Source: Silene latifolia (Eukaryota > Streptophyta > Magnoliopsida > Caryophyllales > Caryophyllaceae). From it: a stretch of 64,000 bases of DNA. Below the pieces are notes generated by a model. It did not search any database and was not told the DNA's origin. It worked only from the letters and a program-made list of their open reading frames with translations. The position numbers and the translations under genes were made by a program. Shown piece after piece: positions 46,203 to 57,900 of the stretch (position 1 is its first letter; each line of letters opens with the position of its first letter). The stretch covers positions 20,265,748 to 20,329,747 of the forward strand of contig NC_133530.1 of NCBI RefSeq assembly GCF_048544455.1, in the 5' to 3' direction.

Positions 46203-47696
46203 GGTATTACAGTCCCACATATCTGCTACGGGCACCCAAAATGTTGTTAGGTATCGTCATAATAGTTCTATCTGACAAGCTGCCTGAGTCCACCCAAGAA
46301 TGATCCCAAAACAAAGTTTTACGACTACCGTTTCCCACCGCAACTGTGCTTCCACTATTAATTATTTTTTCTTGCGAGGTAATACCAGCCCAAACATTGG
46401 ACATGTCTGGTTTAGGTTGAAACATGTCGACATCACATCGACATACATTACAATACTTAGCACGGAGGACCCGATCCCATAATGTACTTGGTTCATTCAA
46501 AACTCGTCATCCTAGCTTGGTTAAGAACGCTGCATTTGACTGTAGAGAGGAGCGTATACCTAAGACTCCCATAGATTTTGGCTTCTGAACTGTGTCCCAA
46601 GAAATCAAATGAATTTTCTTATGTTCCTCAGTACCTCCCCATAAGAACCGTCTAGTCTTCATGTCAAGTGCATCGCAAACCGACCGTGGTATCTTCGCGG
46701 TTTGCATACTGTAATTAGCCATAGTAGATAAGGTAGATTGAACCAAAGTATTCCGACCTGCAAGCGATAAATGTTTGGTTTACCATCCTGCCAACCGTTT
46801 ATTGAATTTCTCTTCAAGGTGAGCGAAAGTAGCCTTTGTCACACGTCCATTGATAGTCGGCATACCCAAATATGTGCCCAAGTCGTTTAGTCACTTCAAA
46901 TCCAAGAATATTTTTGACATCGTCAATGTCTGAACTGGCGGTATTAGCGGAAAAGAAAAGTTTAAATTTTGCCATACTTACTTTTTCACCCGAGGAGCGG
47001 CAAAAATTACCGAGAACATATTTAATAACATGAGCTTGATCAGCTCTTGCTTCCGCAGATAAAACCATATCATCAGCGAAGAAAAGATTATAGATTTTGG
47101 GTCCGTTTTTACATATGGGAATTGGGAGCTAATCCTTGCCACGAACTCGAACATCAATAGACTGTTGCAATTTTTCGAGATACATAATGAAGAGGTAAGA
47201 AGACAATGGATCACTTTGTCTAACCCCTCGAGTAGGCTTGAAAGTTTCAGTCGGTTCACCATTCAACAGAATTTTCATACTTGGAGTGGTCAAACACTCC
47301 ATCACTATATCTATCATAAGAATGAGAAGGCCCATATCCGTCAAGGTACTCCTAATAAAACTCCATTTGAGACGGTCATAAGCTTTTTCCAAATCAATTT
47401 TGATAGCCATATAACCCATTTTTCCTTTCTTTTTTCGCATAGTATGAATCGCTTCTTGAAAAACAATGGTATTATCTGTAATTTGACGTCCCGAGATAAA
47501 GCCACTTTGATTTTCAGATATGAGCCAAGGGAGAACTTTTCTAATTCGGTTGGCAATAGTCTTACTTATAATTTTATAAGCCACATTACAGAGGCTTATA
47601 GGGCGAAATTGAGATATATGTTCCGGGCCAGAGACTTTCGGAATCAAGACTATATATGCGTATCGTTTAGAGCATCTGGTAACTTTTAATGTTGTC
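46203..47696 (-). pseudogene. L1 LINE reverse transcriptase, 3' segment (decayed)
   Basis: On the minus strand, L1-type RT motifs appear in order: AYIVLIPKV, QFRPISLCNVAYKIISKTIANR, SENQSGFISGRQITDN, KIDLEKAYDRL, then GVRQSDPLS, the ADDMVLSAE block near 47065 (another frame), LWGGTEEHKKIHLISWDTV and a zf-RVT-like domain (LWDRVLRAKYC, FWDHSWVDSG). At least four frame changes and several stops make it non-functional. The 3' end is not visible. It meets the inverted 5' segment at about 47697. Confidence 0.8.
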
Positions 47697-49930
47697 CAGA
47701 GACCGTTTTGCTTGGGGTGGATGACACATGAAAAATTTTCGGACTTCATTGGATCGAGTTGGACAACGGGTAACAACTTAGTTTCCCAATTATCCGATTT
47801 GTCTAATAAATTACACAGATGGAACGAGAATGTGTTTAGTAAATTTTCCGGAAAAAAAAAGCATTTAATAGCACGAATAGAAGGTTGCCAGCGCGTCCTC
47901 TCGAACCAAAGACAGACTAATATGATTAAGCTTGAAGCGAGATTACGAAAGGAATTAGATGATATTCTTGAACGTGAAGAGCTACTATGGTACCAAACGT
48001 CTTGGGTTGAATTCATTAGAGACGGTGATCGAAATAACATCTTATTTTCAGGTGAGTACTTTAGTTCGCCGATGGAGAAATCGCATTAGTTCTTTAAAAA
48101 AAACGACGAGGGTCTTTGGGTTGATAATAGCGAGGATATTAAGAAGATTGTCGTGGACTATTAGACGACGCTATACCCGGATGATATGCCGGATGACTAT
48201 GATGCAGATATCCCGTATGATTTATTTCAGGAATATAGCAACAGGCCCGTTCCTGAGTATTCTGGGGCCCTAGGCAAAACCGTAGACCGGGGCCTCTTTA
48301 AAAAAAATTATTACTGCATAATAAAAAAAAATTAAAAAAAACATACAACGTCAATTTTATTAAAATCCATTGTTAACTCGTGGTAGATTGTAATCCTAAA
48401 AAACGGGTTCTAGGAGCATTCTGAGATGCAAAATCTTTGATGATAACATTAACTTCAATGTCTTTCAAAAAATTCCTTCTCGATTGATAAATTGCAACAC
48501 CATTCAATCGTTATTGTGACATTGATGACCTCAAGTCGGTTTTGATCAACTTTAACTTCGAAAAACTTTCAGTTGAAGGCACTGTCACTGGAATTGTTAA
48601 AAACACTTTTATAAGCAATAGAAGCAACTGTTAAAAAATTCTATAAGCAATAGAAGCATTCGGATAACAATCTGCACTTATAACAAACTAAAGAATTTCA
48701 GTCGCTGACATTATATTTGGCAAGGTAGATTGTAGCACTTTCAATTCAGAATAAAGATCATTTAAGTCAACAGTAGATACTTATATAAGTAGAGTGAAAA
48801 GTAACATAACATTCTCTCAATTCATTTTCATCCAATGACTTTAACTTACTTGAATCAGATAAAAAACCAAAAATACTTTCAAAAGTTTTTAGTTGCTCAA
48901 ATCTACTTTTTAAAGAAGAAATTGCCATATCAACAACCACCAAAAAATACTCATGCCTAAATAAATCTTCAGGTGACTCACTGGTTTTGTTCATCGTCTC
49001 GATTATTTTCATCAAAATGTCTCTTTCTAATAACACGACGCTTTGTCGAAAGGGTATGATCTACATCCATATCAAGTGCTATACTTTTAGCAATGTTCAT
49101 ACTAGATGTGAAACCTTCATCTCTAAATATTTCAAAATATGACAACATGCCTTGAACTTGTTCTATGGTGTATCAATTCACATGTACTTAGATTTTAATT
49201 TCTTGCTTACCATATATATAAAAAACAAAATTTCATACCAGATAACAATATCAAGCAAAAACTCAAAACGCTTCACTTTTCGACTTTGCATCGCTACCAC
49301 AAGAATCGTATAAAACTGACAAAGTCATTCTTATCTGAGGAGCTTGAAATCTAATAGATTTAACACTTTTAATTCGACTCTCCCAACGAGGATTAGATAA
49401 ACATTTCAAAATAAGTTCAGGAACATTAGCAAGCAAAATTTTCCTTCTTTTTGTATAACCAAAAAACAATGTATACAAGCGTTGAACAATTCCAAAAAAT
49501 GAAATAGCTCTAGTGCAAGAATGTGTCATATAGCTAAGAGCAAGATTCAAACTATGACAAACACATGACATATATAACGCACTCGTGTTATTACTTCAAG
49601 TAGACGCATTTAAAATATATTTATTTTTCTTTTTTTTTTTAATATGATTTTTTCTCTTTCCTTATTTCTAATTATACTAATATTATTATAAGTCCTAGAC
49701 GAATGGGCCCCTTTCTACCCTGGGCCCTAGGCCACCGCCCCTCCAAACTACCCTCAGAACCGGGCCTGTATAGCAACGAACATTGGGAATGGTTAACTAA
49801 ATATTATTCCAAAGCAAAGATTGACAGCGTTATTATGCATATGAGCTCGCTTATAGCACCCGGACCTGATGGTTTTTAGGCCTTTTTTTCCAACAAAACT
49901 AGCTAATATTTTCTTTTTCAAGAGGTTTGG
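47697..49930 (+). pseudogene. L1 LINE 5' segment in inverted orientation, split by a hAT element
   Basis: The plus strand at 47712-48241 encodes the L1 region between endonuclease and RT (WMTHEKFSDFIGSSW, LHRWNENVF, ELDDILEREELLWYQTSW, DGDRNN). After the 1.5-kb hAT insertion the same LINE resumes at 49777 (NEHWEWLTKYYSKAKID, then APGPDGF) and fades out by about 49930. Its orientation is opposite to the 3' segment at 46203-47696, and the protein order is continuous across the inverted junction apart from a small gap. Confidence 0.75.
48242..49768 (-). mobile_element. hAT transposon (1,527 bp), decayed transposase
   Basis: Inverted ends CAGGCCCGTTCCTGAG / CAGGCCCGGTTCTGAG are flanked by a perfect 8-bp duplication TATAGCAA (48234-48241, 49769-49776). 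Minus-strand fragments at 49571-49263 (CVCHSLNLALSYM, then FFGIVQRLYTLF, NPRWESRIKSVK) and 49036-48767 (FRHEYFLVVVDMAISSL, RFEQL) match the ZMYM1-like hAT transposases common in plants. The N-terminal and most of the catalytic core are lost. Confidence 0.88.
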
Positions 49931-49936
49931 CAGATG

Positions 49937-50050
49937 TTAACTAGCTTAGTTGATAAGTCATGATATGTGGTACTTATGATCTGGGGTTCGAATTCCATCA
50001 AAATCAAAATTGCCCTTATAAATCCCTTTCCACCAAAAAAAAAAGAAATA
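49937..50050 (+). mobile_element. tRNA-derived SINE-like element
   Basis: A-box-like TAGCTTAGTTGATAAGTC and B box GGGTTCGAATTCC are spaced as in a tRNA promoter. It is followed by an AAATTGCCCTTATAAAT tail and an A-rich end. A related copy sits in intron 1 of vWA gene A. Confidence 0.62.
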
Positions 50051-50189
50051 AAAAAGGTTCTCACTTCTATGGTTATTGGGCGTTAATATTCCCAAATGAA
50101 AATACTACGTAATAAAATAGAAAGGAGTGGGGGGAAAAATAAAAAGAGGTACGTCAAAAACTAGATATTAACAATACAAGGCGTCTTAT

Positions 50190-50345
50190 TTGTGACGCAA
50201 GCTGAAAATCTCTTACAAAAAGGGAGAGGGGACAAGGTGGGGCACCCCCATGTGCTTCCCCACTCACCTCTCATGATTATTTGTGAGAGAAAACGGTATC
50301 CGTCACAAACTTGTGACAGATATCGCCGTTTTCAATGAGATTTTG
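50190..50345. repeat. MITE-like repeat, same family as 58985-59170
   Basis: Shared words are GGGGACAAGGTGGGGCACC, CCCATGTGCTTCCC and GGTATCCGTCAC; the other copy is in reverse orientation in intron 1 of vWA gene D. Confidence 0.55.
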
Positions 50346-50464
50346 TATTAACAATAACACAAATTACGACCTCAACAAAACACTAATTTAAACATTATAC
50401 TATTCATTTTACTTGAACGAGTCACAATCTTGTGAGTTGTAACAAATATTATCCCGAGAATTTA

Positions 50465-50795
50465 TATTGTTATTTAATCTGACTTTAAGAAGTCTTTTTT
50501 TAGACAAGTGTTGACTTTAGGAAGTCATTAAAAAAAAACTTTACAGTAACGTACGGCAATAAGCACGCACTATTCAGGCACGAAGCTGTGATGGATGATG
50601 ACTAAGTAGTAATGACGTATCCCATTATCGTTCTGTCATTTAATTCGACTTCAAAGTCATTATAAAATACATAATGTAAAGTTTTTTTCTTTTTTTAACG
50701 TGAGATTGTGAGAATAGAGGAGACTTTGTGTCACGTTCAATCATGGACTTACTTGTCAAGTTGATATTTCCGCTTCAACAACTCTCCTATATGAT
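50465..50795 (+). repeat. Diverged third copy of the segmental duplication
   Basis: Shares with 1480-1700 and 14290-14890 the order GGCAATAAG..GCA, CAGGCACGAAG or AAGCACGAAG, a TTAATTYGACTT block, GAATAGA and CTTGTCAAGTTG. It lies upstream of vWA gene D once the nested insertions are removed. Confidence 0.6.
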
Positions 50796-51384
50796 CGTCC
50801 TATAGTATAAAACTGTCTCAATAAGAGAATAGCCCAAATTAATCATTAGATTATATTTGTATTTTAATTTTATTTTAATAACTCGATATTTTATGAGTAA
50901 TACTAACACATTTAAATAAGTAATTTATCAATATAAAACATTAGGTTATCAAAATAAATTTTTTTATACTAATTTATTAATTAATTTTATTGAGCTTTTT
51001 ATAAATGGACTTGTCTTACCCATAAAGTGGACTTATATAACAATTAGTGTTTCCACTTAATGATGCATTGATGCTCAATACTAATCTGTTCTCTTACGTA
51101 AATCGTAAATGATCGGGGTTTAATTTTTATCCGCAATATAGTTATATAGTGCGCGCATTTGAACCAAGAAAAAGAAAAAAAATATCATCATCACAACTGT
51201 CAAAGTTAAATATTCCCTCAGTTTATCTTTTGTTTTACGGAAAATGCACACTGTGCCCTTGAGATTTGACATTTTGACCGAAATACCCAATTTTTTTTAT
51301 CCGAAAAACTTTAAGTAGCCCTTATAACTCGTATTTACGAGTTCAAAAGTGACTATTTTTTTTCAAATTGATCATATTTCCGAG
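50796..51384. other. Intergenic, no gene
   Basis: AT-rich. Around 51250-51350 a CCTTATAACTCGTATTTACGAGTT inverted-repeat phrase suggests a MITE, not delimited. Confidence 0.4.
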
Positions 51385-52509
51385 AAAATGTTTGGGAAGG
51401 AGCCCAAGAGTAAATCTCTAAAGGTTTGGGCCAAAGTGGACAATATCGTACGATTATGGACATTGGACACCGGTGCAGCAGAAGCCCAACACGAGATATT
51501 CACGCTTCCGCACAATAGGTGGTATCAGAGCCCGGGTTCAACTTGGGCCTATGCCCCATGACGTACAAATGGTGGGGCGCTTGGAGAGCGGAACATATAA
51601 CATTCGCGAGTTACGGAAGCGTGGACTCGATCTGGCAAATTATTTGCAAATCTCAAGTCTATGGGTAGTACGTTGGTGAAGTATCAAGTCAAGACTTCAA
51701 GGTGGCTTACATTATAAGGCATGGAACTCCTAACTCGAGGTGGAGCCTTGAGCAAGCCCGGTCTAGAGCTAAATGGATGAAAGGTGTTATAGGTCTTGTA
51801 AAAAAAAAAGACCATTTGTGTACTAGAATTGTTGATCAGGTGGACCCTTATATTATTAGATTGGGTGCCACAAGTCTAGTGGGTACTTTCCAGGTTAGAT
51901 ATGTCGGAGACTGTTTGTGTTCTATGACTTCTGAAGTGGCGGACCCGGTACATGGTATATTTGATGCAAAGGATGTTCGATATGCATGTGTAACAAATTC
52001 CCAAAAAGGACACATGAACATACTTGATCAGGCGGTGACATGTGTTACAAGGCATGGCTCCCGGTAGCATTGTGTGTCGGCTAATGGGAGGTTATCAAGA
52101 CTTGATGATTTTTTCGGGTGTCTAGAAGTTGGAGTTGTAGAGTGTGGGAGTTCTCCATGCAAGTCATGGTACGAGTTAAGATGATGATCCTTGGTTTGAG
52201 GGGAAGATTGTTAGGGTGCAAACTCATGTCCCACACCGGTAGTGTGAAGGTGAAATATCATCTCTACAAGTGTTCAAAGAATATAAGGATATTCTACCGT
52301 GTACCCTCGTGGTTTTCGATTTTCTACGTTGTACCCCTCCCTTTTTTATATTCTATGGTGTACCCCTAAACTTTATACATTTGTTTATACTATGACCTTA
52401 TTTATTGTCATTGCTAACTTAATTAGTTTCTTAAATGACCTATTAAATCGTCTATTTATCATTCCAATTACTTGATAACCTACTCATTTACACTACAACA
52501 AATAAGGTA

Positions 52510-52875
52510 ATTGGCGACCATATAAGGCGACTGAGAACAGTCGCCATTAAGAATAAAGCGACTAAGGCCCGCCGCCCGCACTTCGTAGCTAGGTTTAGTC
52601 GCTTTTGGCGACAGGGCTTCGTCGCCAAATTTGGCGACGGAATTTTTTAAAGCGGGCGACAGAAACTCGTCGCCAAAATTGGCGACTGTTTTTGGTCGCC
52701 ACTTTAGCGACTGTCATTAGTCGCCTTATTCCAAGCCACGTCACCTACAAAACCTGAAGATTGGCGACGGTTTTTGGTCGCCAATTTAGCGACTGTTTTT
52801 GGTCGCCAATGCCCCTAAAATTAAATCATGATCAGAAGGTTAGCGACGGTTTGCCGTCGCCAATTGCCCAGTATC
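52510..52875. repeat. CACTA subterminal repeats, left side
   Basis: Many copies of TTGGCGAC / GTCGCCAA words, often as inverted pairs around GTTTTTGGTCGCC. These are the usual binding sites of the smaller CACTA-encoded protein. Confidence 0.8.
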
Positions 52876-53042
52876 CGTCGCCAATTTTACATTTTTTTTA
52901 GCCTAAAAATCGTTTTTGACCTAGCCAAATACGTAAAAACCTGCAAATAAACCAACACTACCAGCAGAGAACACATGGGAAGCCAACACAACCAAATTTG
53001 ATAAAGAAAATCATGTTCCATACACACAACTACGAGTTTTGG

Positions 53043-54714
53043 TCATCTAACATTATCCGGGAATAACATGTTCTCTAAAAAACTACATAACAGGGAAACT
53101 TGCTCCCGCTCCACTACCACCTCCATAATTAGGTCTCTAGGATCCTTTGGTTGCGGGCGCCACCCACTGTTGCAATTGGCGAAAAAGGAGTTCATCCGGT
53201 CCATTTCCTCCTTCATCCTCCGAATTTCTTCATCTCTCTCGGCATCCCGCCTCTCCCTCTCGGCATCCTGCCTCTCCTTGGAGGCTAATTGAGCTTGGAG
53301 CACACTTACGATACTTGGGGTATAAGGTTGTTGTTGGGAGGAAATTGACCCTCTTCTTCTTGGAGTAGGGTAGAAAATCTCCTTTGCCGACCCGGCTCCA
53401 TACACATCTCCTATTTGGAACCCCTCAACAAGATCAAACCATAGCTCATTGTCATCAATTTCCGGGTTGTTCTTCCTACGGACAAGGAATTGTTCCTAAA
53501 AAATTGATAAAACGTTAATGGTTAGAGGTTACCTGTCTAAAAATTGATAAAACATATACTTTAACACATTAAGAAATTTTTTTTTGACACTTACATATAA
53601 CTGTTGATCTTTTGCCTTCGTGAAGATCAACTTGCCCTTGCTTGTCTTCTTTGCGTGAGTGTCAACAAAGAGACCAACAATCGTGGGTATCTTGCCCTTA
53701 TTCTTCTTGGTCTTCCGGGAAAAAAAACAAGGAAATTGTTACTCAAACATGATAATTAATGAGACTAAATTAGAAGACTATTAAATTAAAAGCTAAGACA
53801 AATAACTTACATCTGACAACACACGATCATGAAAAGATTGAGACCCTCCATAATGAGTAGGCTCAACTTCCGCGTCCTTTTCTTCTCCTTTCCTGTTTAT
53901 TTTGTTCCGGGCCGATGCTTCCTTGAACTCAGGACTGTTCCGGTACTTGGTAAATTCCTCATATGACGCACCTATAATCAATAAAATATCAATTATTAAT
54001 TAATATAGTTTCAAAATATGTAATGAATTTTAACTAATTACGGGTATAAAAAGAAACTAAATACCTTTCATGAAAGATGGCTCCTTCTTCCTCTTAGACA
54101 CCTTATGCATGTTGTCCCTTAGCCTCTTCTTGCCAATGTCATTATACCTTTGCCAAACTAGGCGCTCAAGGTCGGTTGGCCAATAGAACACACGCTACAA
54201 AAAGTAAACACATGGATGAGAAACAAATTAATAATAAGGTAATTAGAATAAATAAATTATATTTAATAATATATATTTTATAAATAGATACCCAGAAGTT
54301 GTTGAACCACATCTTCTTATCTTCATCAGTAGCGTTACTCCAACAAGTAACGCCGTGTGTCATGTTCTCTTGGGTGCTAGTAGTCACACCACGAACAACT
54401 GTTTGACTTCTAAACCTGAAATCAAACATGTTAAAAACATAATGATATAGGAAAAAAAATGTATAATTAACATATGTCTAAAAAAAGTCATTTATTACTA
54501 AATAAAAAAATTACAAACTAGAATGAATAAAAAATTACCAAAGACCATTCGGATCAAGGATCATCCTGCCGTCAGTATGTCGGGGTATAGCAACCTCCTC
54601 CTCCTCCTCCTCACTCACCTCCGTAGTAGAACGGTCAACGTCCTCCTCCTGCTCTCGGGAGCTACTACCTCCCTCACTATAGCCTCCCCGCTTCCTACCT
54701 CCTCCACAAGCCAT
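53043..54714 (-). CDS. CACTA second gene, Ptta/En/Spm (Transposase_24-like), spliced
   Basis: An ATG at 54714 (MACGGGRKRGGYSEGGSS) starts about six exons with GT-AG borders: 54714-54539, 54415-54292, 54194-54065, 53971-53811, then approximately 53724-53593 and 53495-53043. The middle exons carry the family's core (FYWPTDLERLVWQRYND and ASYEEFTKYRNSPEFKEASA, with KNRKGEE-like basic stretch and HYGGSQSF). The last exon holds a coiled coil with repeated ERRDAERDEEIRRM and ends NVR. The N-terminus is acidic (EEEEEEVAIPRH). Such proteins accompany TNP2 in CACTA elements and probably bind the subterminal repeats. No frameshift was noticed, so it may still be expressed although the partner transposase is deleted. 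Confidence 0.7.
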
Positions 54715-54868
54715 GTGTACTACAATTGAATAAAAAGTGTTAGCAAATATTACAGGATAATTATTATAAGATACAAAAAAATAAAACCTAATAAACAGAT
54801 ATAAAATAAAAAATAAAACGCTAATAATTGTTTCCAAATTTTGATATGTATACTTTCAATACCTTCTC

Positions 54869-54872
54869 TTAC

Positions 54873-54922
<50 letters not shown>

Positions 54923-56563
54923 TTCTTCTTCTTCTTCTTCTTCTTCTTCTTCTTCTTCTTCTTCTTCTTCTTCTTCTTCTTCTTCTTCTTCTTCTTCTTC
55001 TTCTTCTTCTTCCTCCTCCTCCTCCTCCTCTTCTTCTTCTTCCCCCTCTTCTATCCCATCCCTCTCCTTATCATTCTCTTCTTCTTCCTCTTCTAACTCC
55101 TCCTCCGCTTCTATCTCATTTGCATAAATAATTTCATCATGATCAAATGGGGACAAAACTGTTTCTGATACAACCTCTTCTTGGAAAAAAGATGTATCAA
55201 CTTCTGATCGTGCCTTTGTTTTAAAAACGGCCCACCATTGCTTTTGTTGTCTATCATTACTTGTGCTCGGAAGAGATGCAAAATAAACTTGATGAGCTTG
55301 TTGTGCAAGTATAAATGGGTCATATTTAGAGTAGGTTCGAGTATGATTCACTTCCACGAGTTTGTAACGATCATGGACTCTCGTTCGACTACGGAATTAT
55401 CCCTCCATTGAATCTTGAATAAGACGGTTTTATAACTCCGATCCCGGCCATTGTAGCACAACTCAAAGATATCCTCTAATATGCCATAATATTCATTGCC
55501 ATCAAGAGAAGAAATAGTAACGCCGTAGTTGCATTTAGCCTTACTTTTGCCATAGTCAAATGTTTGAAACTTAAACCCATTAACTGAATATCGATTCCAC
55601 GTCACAACCTTTCGAGAAGGACCCAAAGCCAAGCTTCTTATCACATCATCTTGAATATTTAGCTTACATACATGCTTCCGAAACCAGGCTGGAAATTGAT
55701 CCTCATGCTTATGCCAAACATCCTCTCTGTTCACATTTGGGTGTTCTTTAATGAAATCTGTCACAAATTGAGCTTCATATGGATCCAAAACCTCACAATT
55801 AGATAGCACATAAAGGTGGGCACGGTTATACTCCTTGTCATCCAGAAATATTGTTCCCCCAGCTGATGAACACCCTATTTCATCCTGCATTTGGAAACAC
55901 TTGGGTATACTTGTGTCTAGTTCATCCGCTTCATCAATATTCAAGTTTTTTTCTTTGGTCTCAATATGTTTTTCAAAGTAAAGAGAGCAAAAATTGGCAA
56001 TCTCTTCCGTTAGGTAGGCATTGCATATAGAACCTTCTACACGAGCTTTATTACCAATTTTTTTCTTCACATGATTAAGAAACCTTTCGAAAGGATACAT
56101 CCACCTATATTGGACGGGTCCACCAACTTTAGCTTCATATGGCAAATGGATAGGTAGATGCTCCATCGAATTGAAAAAAGAAGGCAGAAATATCATCTCA
56201 AGTTTACACAAAATTTCTGGTATTTGGTCTTCTAAACGACTCATGTCCTCAATCGATAACGTGGAGGAACATAAATCTCTAAAAAATTGACTTATTTCTG
56301 TAACTGCATTCCAAACTGTAGTCGGACGTAAATTTTTAAAAACCATTTGTAACAAGATGCTCTTCTACTTAAATGTCAAATAAATATTTTAAGTTTTTAC
56401 ATTTAGTACAAGGACACCTAAGTTTATGTTGTTCCAAATCATATGAATCTTGACATCTAGCAAATTCAATAAATCCACGAACTCCCTTTACAAATCTAGC
56501 GATGGGACGTTTCTTCTTATCTACTCTTTCTTCGTACATCCTGCTACGTTCAGATCTCTTCAT
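54869..56563 (-). pseudogene. CACTA TNP2-like transposase with catalytic core deleted
   Basis: The N-terminal Transpos_assoc-like domain (SRMYEERVDKKKRP, GVRGFIEFARCQ, CPCTKCKN) lies at 56563-56369. It is followed within 15 bp by the DUF4218-type region (56355-55900; LEMIFLPSFFNSMEHL, GGPVQYRWMYPFERFLNHVK, EEIANFCSLYFEKH) and a DUF4216-type region (GVTISSLDGNEYYGILEDI). The DDE-bearing Transposase_21 domain that should sit between them is absent. The C-terminal frame shifts near 55350 (YDPFILAQQAHQVYFASLP) and ends in a long Glu then Asp run. Transposition would need a TNP2 from another element. Confidence 0.82.
54873..55075 (+). repeat. (ATC)n-(TTC)n compound microsatellite
   Basis: About 48 bp of CAT/ATC repeats then about 135 bp of TTC/TCC repeats. 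Read on the minus strand it encodes the acidic tail of the TNP2-like frame. Confidence 0.93.
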
Positions 56564-57674
56564 TTTAATCTATAAACAATATATAGCAAACTAACCATTT
56601 TAAATAATACGAGTAATATTTAATTTCAACAAAAAAACAATGGTTATCTCATCCTCCATTTTATGCTAATTTCAAGATTTCAATTGGGTCCTTATCACTC
56701 CAACCTAAACCCATCAATGTACGTTTCAAGTCACTAGCAAACACACATTTGTGATTTATTAATGAGAAAAAATCGGCAAAGCAATTCCCTTAGTTCTCCA
56801 AATACACAATGTAGAATAGATACATATTCCACATATGTATTCAGAGAACATTGGAGAAAATTGCAACCAAATTCTTTTCTCATTAATAAAATCACAACTA
56901 TGTGTTTACTACCTAAGTGACTTGAACGTACAAAGACGATCCCAAAATGGGGACTATTCAAGAATTGCTCCTAATGAGTAATTCTTGAACGGGTACTAGG
57001 TCATTATATATTAAACAAGTTGTCAAAATTATAAGGCAAATTTATACAATCCCCTAATCAAATGACATTACTAATTTAACAAATTTATACATCATGCTCA
57101 TTCTAACTTAATTTCATTAATTATAAGGCAAATTTATACAATCCTAACATTATACTACCTTCATAAAACTATACTACCTTCAACAATACTCAATATTACT
57201 AAAACTAAGTTACTACCTTCAATAATACTAATATTATCAAGATAACCTTCAATTACATCCCCTAATCAAATGACATTACTAATTTAACAAAAACCCCAAT
57301 TTCTAACCCTAACTCAAATTAATTAACAAAAATGCTAATTAAATTACAACTACATACATTAATAAGCATCACTAATGTATAAATTACAATTAGATACTAA
57401 ATAAGCATCACAACTTAAACAAAATATGAAGGATTGAAGTAATTAAATCAATTTGAGTCGAAAACAAACCTTTATTAAAAAGAAAAACAGTGAAGGAAGG
57501 AAGGGTCGGTAGTGATGTGGTGTGCGGATGGTGGCGGCGAGTGGTGGCGTCAGGTGGTCGTGGTAGTTGATGGTGGCGTCGGGTCGTCGGGTTCTTGTAG
57601 CTTTTTTTTTTGGTTGTTAAGATAGAATGAATGGGGGTGACGGGTGAAGAAATGAGCATAAAAAAAATATCAGG

Positions 57675-57900
57675 GGATTGGCGACGGTTTCTGGTCGCCA
57701 AATTGGCGACGGGTATTGGTCGCTAACTTTGGTGACTGTTTTCGGTCGCCAAAATGGATAAATTTCGGTCGCCCGTGGATTTCATACAGATTTATGGATA
57801 AAAAGCTACAGTCGCCAAATTGGCGACTGTTTTCCGTCGCCCGATTTTTTTTCTGCCGCCAAATTGGCGACTGTAGCTTCTCCGTCGCCTTTGTCTTGTT
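57675..57900. repeat. CACTA subterminal repeats, right side
   Basis: GGCGACGGTTTCTGGTCGCC and several related units; counterpart of the left array. Confidence 0.8.

Noticed and set aside
51702-52067. 121-codon plus-strand ORF that might be a gene
   Set aside because: It lies between the PBS and polypurine tract of a degenerate LTR element and resembles no protein I know; kept as part of that element.
54828-55131. Plus-strand ORFs rich in Ser, Leu and His
   Set aside because: They are translations of the (ATC)n(TTC)n microsatellite in other frames; the minus-strand frame belongs to the CACTA transposase.
57680-57890. Regularly spaced GGCGAC repeats as a CRISPR-like array
   Set aside because: They are CACTA subterminal repeats in mixed orientation within a plant transposon, without uniform spacers.
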